Position numbers and translations under genes: made by a program. From contig CANCPF010000046.1 in the NCBI GenBank assembly GCA_947379975.1, positions 1-8,829 of the forward strand: a stretch of 8,829 bases of DNA. The letters are read 5' to 3'. The notes beneath the pieces are model-generated. The model was not told the DNA's origin. It saw only the letters and a program-made list of their open reading frames with translations, and made no database searches. Source of the stretch: Methylophilaceae bacterium (lineage in GTDB: Bacteria > Pseudomonadota > Gammaproteobacteria > Burkholderiales > Methylophilaceae). This document shows, piece after piece, positions 6,214 through 8,829 of this stretch (positions are counted from its first letter, which is position 1; every line of letters begins with the position of its first letter).

Positions 6214-6236
6214 GTCCAACAAATTAAGATACTCCG

Positions 6237-6261
6237 AAAGCCGCTGCAGTGGCTTTTTTTT
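6237..6261 (+). terminator. Rho-independent terminator of the outer-membrane gene
   Basis: The stem AAAGCCGC (6237-6244) pairs with GTGGCTTT (6249-6256, one G-U) around TGCA and runs into eight Ts (6254-6261). It is 23 bases after the stop codon. Confidence 0.9.
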
Positions 6262-6493
6262 ATTTCTGTGAATAGTTGCTCTCGCCCATTGCAACCTAAC
6301 ATTCCATTAATTGGATTAAGCCTAAGCAGGCGTCAGCAAAGAATAAGATTAGGAGTTTACGCCAGACATTCCTTCAATTTACTATTTTTGGTTAACGCGT
6401 AGTAATAGCTAAGACTAAGTTATTCCGTTTGCATAATAGCCACATTCGTTTAACATCATGAAATGGGGATGCGTATTAATGATGGTTTTTTAG
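6262..6493. other. Intergenic region before ogt
   Basis: No recognisable gene or RNA is present. It holds a weak, widely spaced inverted pair (GGCGT near 6329, ACGCC near 6359), a CATAAT box at 6432-6437 without a convincing -35, and an 11-codon ORF starting at 6458 that ends in TAG directly before the ogt ATG and in the same frame. Confidence 0.5.
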
Positions 6494-6997
6494 ATGAACT
6501 TTGACGCTCAATATGAGGCTTTGGTCGTTGCGCCTTTTGGCGCAGTGGCTATTTCACAGCAGGCTAATCAATTGGTTATTCAATTACTGGTCGAATTACC
6601 ATCCCAAGAAAATACGCTATCGACTCTTCCCTTAGTCAAGAAAGCTTACACACAAATCATGCAGTATTTGCAAGATTCCAGCAGCAAGATTGATTTACCT
6701 ATTCATATCCAAGGCACAGCCTTTCAGCAACGCGTCTGGCAAGCCATTGCCGCTATTCCCGTTGGACAAACCTACACTTATAGTCAGTTGGCTGAGAAAT
6801 TAGGCTCAGGCGCGCGCGCGGTGGCCAATGCCTGTGGTGCTAATTGCTTGCCACTACTGATTCCGTGCCATCGTGTGCTGGCAAAAAATGGCGTCGGTGG
6901 TTTTATGCGGGGTCATCCACATGGTTTGGCCATTAAAAAGTGGTTATTAGCACACGAAGGTGTGTGTGTTGATCAGCGGTCAGGTCAGCATGAGTGA
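6494..6997 (+). CDS. ogt: Ogt-type methylated-DNA--protein-cysteine methyltransferase
   Basis: A 167-residue suicide repair protein that moves the methyl group from O6-methylguanine (or O4-methylthymine) in DNA to its own cysteine. The N-terminal part (1-70) is the poorly conserved ribonuclease-like domain. The C-terminal domain shows GTAFQQRVWQAIAAIPVGQTYTYSQLAEKLG (74-104), the arginine finger R108 in ARAVANACGANCLP, and the active site IPCHRV with nucleophile C125, then GGFMRG. There is no AraC-like or zinc-binding Ada domain, so it is a constitutive-type Ogt/AGT. ATG 6494 directly follows an in-frame TAG. The purine-rich GGGGA at 6465-6469 is 24 bases away, too far for a normal ribosome binding site. 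The stop overlaps the xerD start by 8 bases. Confidence 0.94.
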   Translation: MNFDAQYEALVVAPFGAVAISQQANQLVIQLLVELPSQENTLSTLPLVKKAYTQIMQYLQDSSSKIDLPIHIQGTAFQQRVWQAIAAIPVGQTYTYSQLAEKLGSGARAVANACGANCLPLLIPCHRVLAKNGVGGFMRGHPHGLAIKKWLLAHEGVCVDQRSGQHE

Positions 6998-7898
6998 GCA
7001 AACACTTACGCTACAGTGCTCATTAGAGATAGACTTGTTCATAGACCATTTATGGCTAGAAGACGGTTTGGCAAAAAATACGCTGGATAGTTATAGGTTA
7101 GATTTATGCGCATTTGCACTTTGGGTTACAGAACATAATAAGCAATTATTAGCCGTTGAGCAGGCGGATGTTCAGCAATATCTTGCCGTTAAATTTCCGC
7201 TTAGTAAACCGCGTAGTATTAGCCGTTTAATTGCCAGTTTAAGAAGATTTTACCGTTATTTAATCCGTGAAAATAAAATGAGTCTAGATCCTACTCTTCA
7301 GATTCAATCACCCAAGTTGCCGCGCAGCTTACCTAAAAGCCTCAGTGAAGATGAAGTGCTCGCGCTATTGAATGCACCCAATGTAAACGACCGAATAGGT
7401 TTGCGTGATAAGGCAATGATAGAGCTACTTTATGCTTGTGGCTTGCGCGTGACCGAGTTGGTTGGCGTTAAGGTCACAGAAGTTAGCCTAAGTGATGGCG
7501 TGGTTCGCGTTACAGGTAAAGGCAGTAAAACGAGATTGGTGCCTATGGGAGAAGAAGCGGTTGATTGGATCTCGCGCTATCTAAGCGAAGCTAGGCCGGC
7601 GATATTGCAAAAACGCTTATGCGATGTGCTATTTGTGACTAATCGCGCAGATGAAATGACGCGCCAAGGTTTCTGGTATTTAATTAAACGCTATGCTTTG
7701 CTGGCTGGCATTACTAAGCATATGTCACCGCATGTATTGCGCCACGCTTTTGCGACGCATTTGTTGAATCATGGTGCGGATTTAAGAGTGGTGCAAATGT
7801 TGCTAGGCCATTCTGATATTTCTACCACACAGATTTACACCCATGTGGCACGTGAACGTTTAAAGAAATTACACAGTGTGCATCATCCTAGAGGTTAG
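6990..7898 (+). CDS. xerD: XerD, site-specific tyrosine recombinase
   Basis: A 302-residue recombinase that acts with XerC at dif to resolve chromosome dimers, activated by FtsK at the septum. The SAM-like N-terminal DNA-binding domain covers about 10-95 (FIDHLWLEDGLAKNTLDSYRLDL, SRLIASLRRFYRYL). The catalytic domain covers about 118-300 and has all active residues, numbered from ATG 6990: R153 (ACGLRVTE), K177 (VTGKGSKTR), H248 and R251 (SPHVLRHAFATHLL), H274 (LLGHSD) and the nucleophile Y283 (TQIYTHV). The ending ARERLKKLHSVHHPRG is the XerD C-terminal tail, which favours XerD over XerC or an integron integrase. ATG 6990 is chosen over the upstream GTG 6960, as MSEQ.. matches family length. 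The overlap with ogt implies translational coupling. Confidence 0.95.
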   Translation: MSEQTLTLQCSLEIDLFIDHLWLEDGLAKNTLDSYRLDLCAFALWVTEHNKQLLAVEQADVQQYLAVKFPLSKPRSISRLIASLRRFYRYLIRENKMSLDPTLQIQSPKLPRSLPKSLSEDEVLALLNAPNVNDRIGLRDKAMIELLYACGLRVTELVGVKVTEVSLSDGVVRVTGKGSKTRLVPMGEEAVDWISRYLSEARPAILQKRLCDVLFVTNRADEMTRQGFWYLIKRYALLAGITKHMSPHVLRHAFATHLLNHGADLRVVQMLLGHSDISTTQIYTHVARERLKKLHSVHHPRG

Positions 7899-7903
7899 TT
7901 TTT

Positions 7904-8260
7904 TTAAATAATATTACTGCGTTCAATGATTACACCCAAAGCCCCCAAGCCAGGCAAAATGCCCGGTTTAGCCACTTTAATTTTCACCCGTAACGCACAA
8001 AATTCGGTCAAAATTAATTGGCAAATATGCTCGGCTAAAGCTTCAACTAATTTAAAGCTATGTTCTTGTAAGGTGTCGCGTATGCGCCCAACCACCGCAC
8101 CATAATCAACGGTGTCAGCAATGGCGTCGGTTTTACAAGCGCGGCCTAAATCGTAACCAATTTCAATATCCAGAATAATGGTTTGCGCTAACATGCGCTC
8201 CCACTCTGGCACGCCTAATTTGGTTTGTACTTCAACTTGCTCTAAAAATATGATGTCCAT
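7904..8260 (-). CDS. folB: FolB, dihydroneopterin aldolase
   Basis: A 118-residue enzyme of folate synthesis that cleaves 7,8-dihydroneopterin to 6-hydroxymethyl-7,8-dihydropterin and glycolaldehyde. It begins MDIIFLEQVEVQTKLGVPEWER and has E21, Y53 (VDYGAVV), E74 (KLVEALAEHI) and K98 in VKIKVAKPG, matching the substrate-binding and catalytic positions of the E. coli enzyme. The conserved Lys and Glu favour FolB over the epimerase FolX, though the two are close relatives. A good ribosome binding site, AAGG on the minus strand (8265-8268), precedes the start. It converges on xerD with only five bases between the stop codons, and no hairpin terminator is visible there. It is divergent from plsY, an arrangement I recall as common in betaproteobacteria. 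Confidence 0.93.
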   Translation of the reverse strand: MDIIFLEQVEVQTKLGVPEWERMLAQTIILDIEIGYDLGRACKTDAIADTVDYGAVVGRIRDTLQEHSFKLVEALAEHICQLILTEFCALRVKIKVAKPGILPGLGALGVIIERSNII

Positions 8261-8282
8261 CTTGCCTTATTCTCACATCGTT

Positions 8283-8302
8283 ATTCCCGCGAAGGCAGGA
8301 AT
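8283..8302. repeat. REP/dRS3-like palindrome
   Basis: ATTCCCGC-GAAG-GCAGGAAT is a hairpin with one C-A mismatch, followed by CCAG. It is very close to the dispersed ATTCCCGCGAAGGCGGGAAT(CCAG) repeat known from many beta- and gammaproteobacteria and similar to neisserial dRS3. A looser inverted copy may lie at 8356-8376 (CGCCTTGGCGGAAG on the plus strand), about 15 of 21 positions matching by eye. It sits between the divergent folB and plsY genes. Confidence 0.65.
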
Positions 8303-8395
8303 CCAGTAATATCTGAAATAGTAAACCACAATATACCGTTGTGTAATTAAAAATAGATTTTCGCCTTGGCGGAAGTGATGGCAAAGAGAGTTTAA

Positions 8396-8829
8396 ATGAA
8401 TGAGTTAGGTTTTATTCCGGTTACCGCAGTACCCATCATCTGGATTGTTGGCGCTTATCTGCTAGGCTCAATTGCCTTCGGCATATTGGTCAGTAAAATG
8501 TTTGGTTTGCCTGATCCGCGCACCGTTGGTTCGGGTAATCCGGGAGCCACTAATGTATTGCGCAGTGGCAAGAAATCAGCTGCGGCATTAACGCTGATTG
8601 GTGATGTGTTTAAAGGCTGGTTTCCAGTTTGGTTAGCGCTACAGTCCGGTATGTTAATGTGGGTGGTAAGCGCAGTGGGCATTGCGGTATTTTTAGGCCA
8701 TTTATACCCGATTCTTTATAAATTTAAAGGTGGTAAAGGCGTGGCAACTGCACTGGGTGTAATGCTGGCAATTTCGCCAATGTTAGGCTTGGCGGCCATG
8801 CTAACGTGGGTGGTGGTGTTTGCCGTGTC
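8396..8829 (+). CDS. plsY: PlsY, acyl-phosphate:glycerol-3-phosphate acyltransferase (5' part)
   Basis: The first 144 codons of an inner-membrane enzyme that transfers an acyl group from acyl-phosphate (made by PlsX) to glycerol-3-phosphate, giving lysophosphatidate. Hydrophobic segments are visible at about 9-33, 62-83, 87-108 and 117-144. The first catalytic motif is GSGNPGATNVLR (45-56) and the second is GHLYPILYKFKGGKGVATALG (101-121), which holds the phosphate-binding glycines and lysines. The third motif and the stop lie beyond the right edge. AAAGAGAG five bases before ATG 8396 is a good ribosome binding site. It is divergent from folB. The gene is cut only by the window end, with no sign of damage. 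Confidence 0.95.
   Translation, partial: MNELGFIPVTAVPIIWIVGAYLLGSIAFGILVSKMFGLPDPRTVGSGNPGATNVLRSGKKSAAALTLIGDVFKGWFPVWLALQSGMLMWVVSAVGIAVFLGHLYPILYKFKGGKGVATALGVMLAISPMLGLAAMLTWVVVFAV

Noticed and set aside
6432..6437. CATAAT as the -10 box of an ogt promoter.
   Set aside because: No TTGACA-like -35 lies 16-18 bases upstream.
8327..8343. CACAA-7-TTGTG inverted repeat before plsY as a regulator site.
   Set aside because: Five-base arms are too short to support, and no known operator is matched.
8455..8682. Minus-strand open frame inside plsY.
   Set aside because: It is a shadow of the strongly conserved PlsY frame.

Overview
The window is a stretch of ordinary, well-packed bacterial chromosome, probably from a betaproteobacterium. 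The family Methylophilaceae (Methylotenera-like) is my best guess. It rests on moderately AT-rich codon use, the order pal-cpoB-queE-queC followed by rpsP-rimM-trmD-rplS-(ogt)-xerD, and an S16 protein with a long Ala/Lys/Glu tail. The genus is inference from memory of gene order and was not computed. No CRISPR array, phage, integron or intact insertion sequence is visible, and I do not see an obviously new multi-gene system.

Layout: (1) 1-1077 holds the end of pal and the whole of cpoB, the tail of a Tol-Pal envelope operon, closed by two hairpins of which the second is a textbook terminator. (2) 1234-2619 is queE-queC, two steps of preQ0/queuosine synthesis. (3) 2738-5345 is the trmD ribosomal operon (rpsP, rimM, trmD, rplS). 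It has a likely ribosomal-type promoter, a strong internal hairpin with a U-run between rpsP and rimM, a structured leader before rplS and a strong final terminator. (4) 5346-6261 is an accessory-looking segment: a short motif resembling the right end of an IS200/IS605-type element, then a secreted outer-membrane beta-barrel protein with its own terminator. (5) 6494-7898 is ogt and xerD, overlapping by 8 bases (DNA alkylation repair and chromosome-dimer resolution). (6) 7904-8260 is folB on the minus strand, converging on xerD. (7) 8261-8829 is a divergent intergenic region with a REP/dRS3-like palindrome, then the 5' part of plsY, cut off by the window end.

Most genes serve housekeeping: envelope division (Pal/CpoB), tRNA modification (QueE/QueC, TrmD), ribosome assembly (S16, L19, RimM), DNA repair and segregation (Ogt, XerD), folate synthesis (FolB) and phospholipid synthesis (PlsY). 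The points worth a second look lie in the details: the doubled length of S16, the intra-operon terminator-like hairpin, the possible transposon relic beside the outer-membrane gene, and mini-ORFs abutting two start codons.
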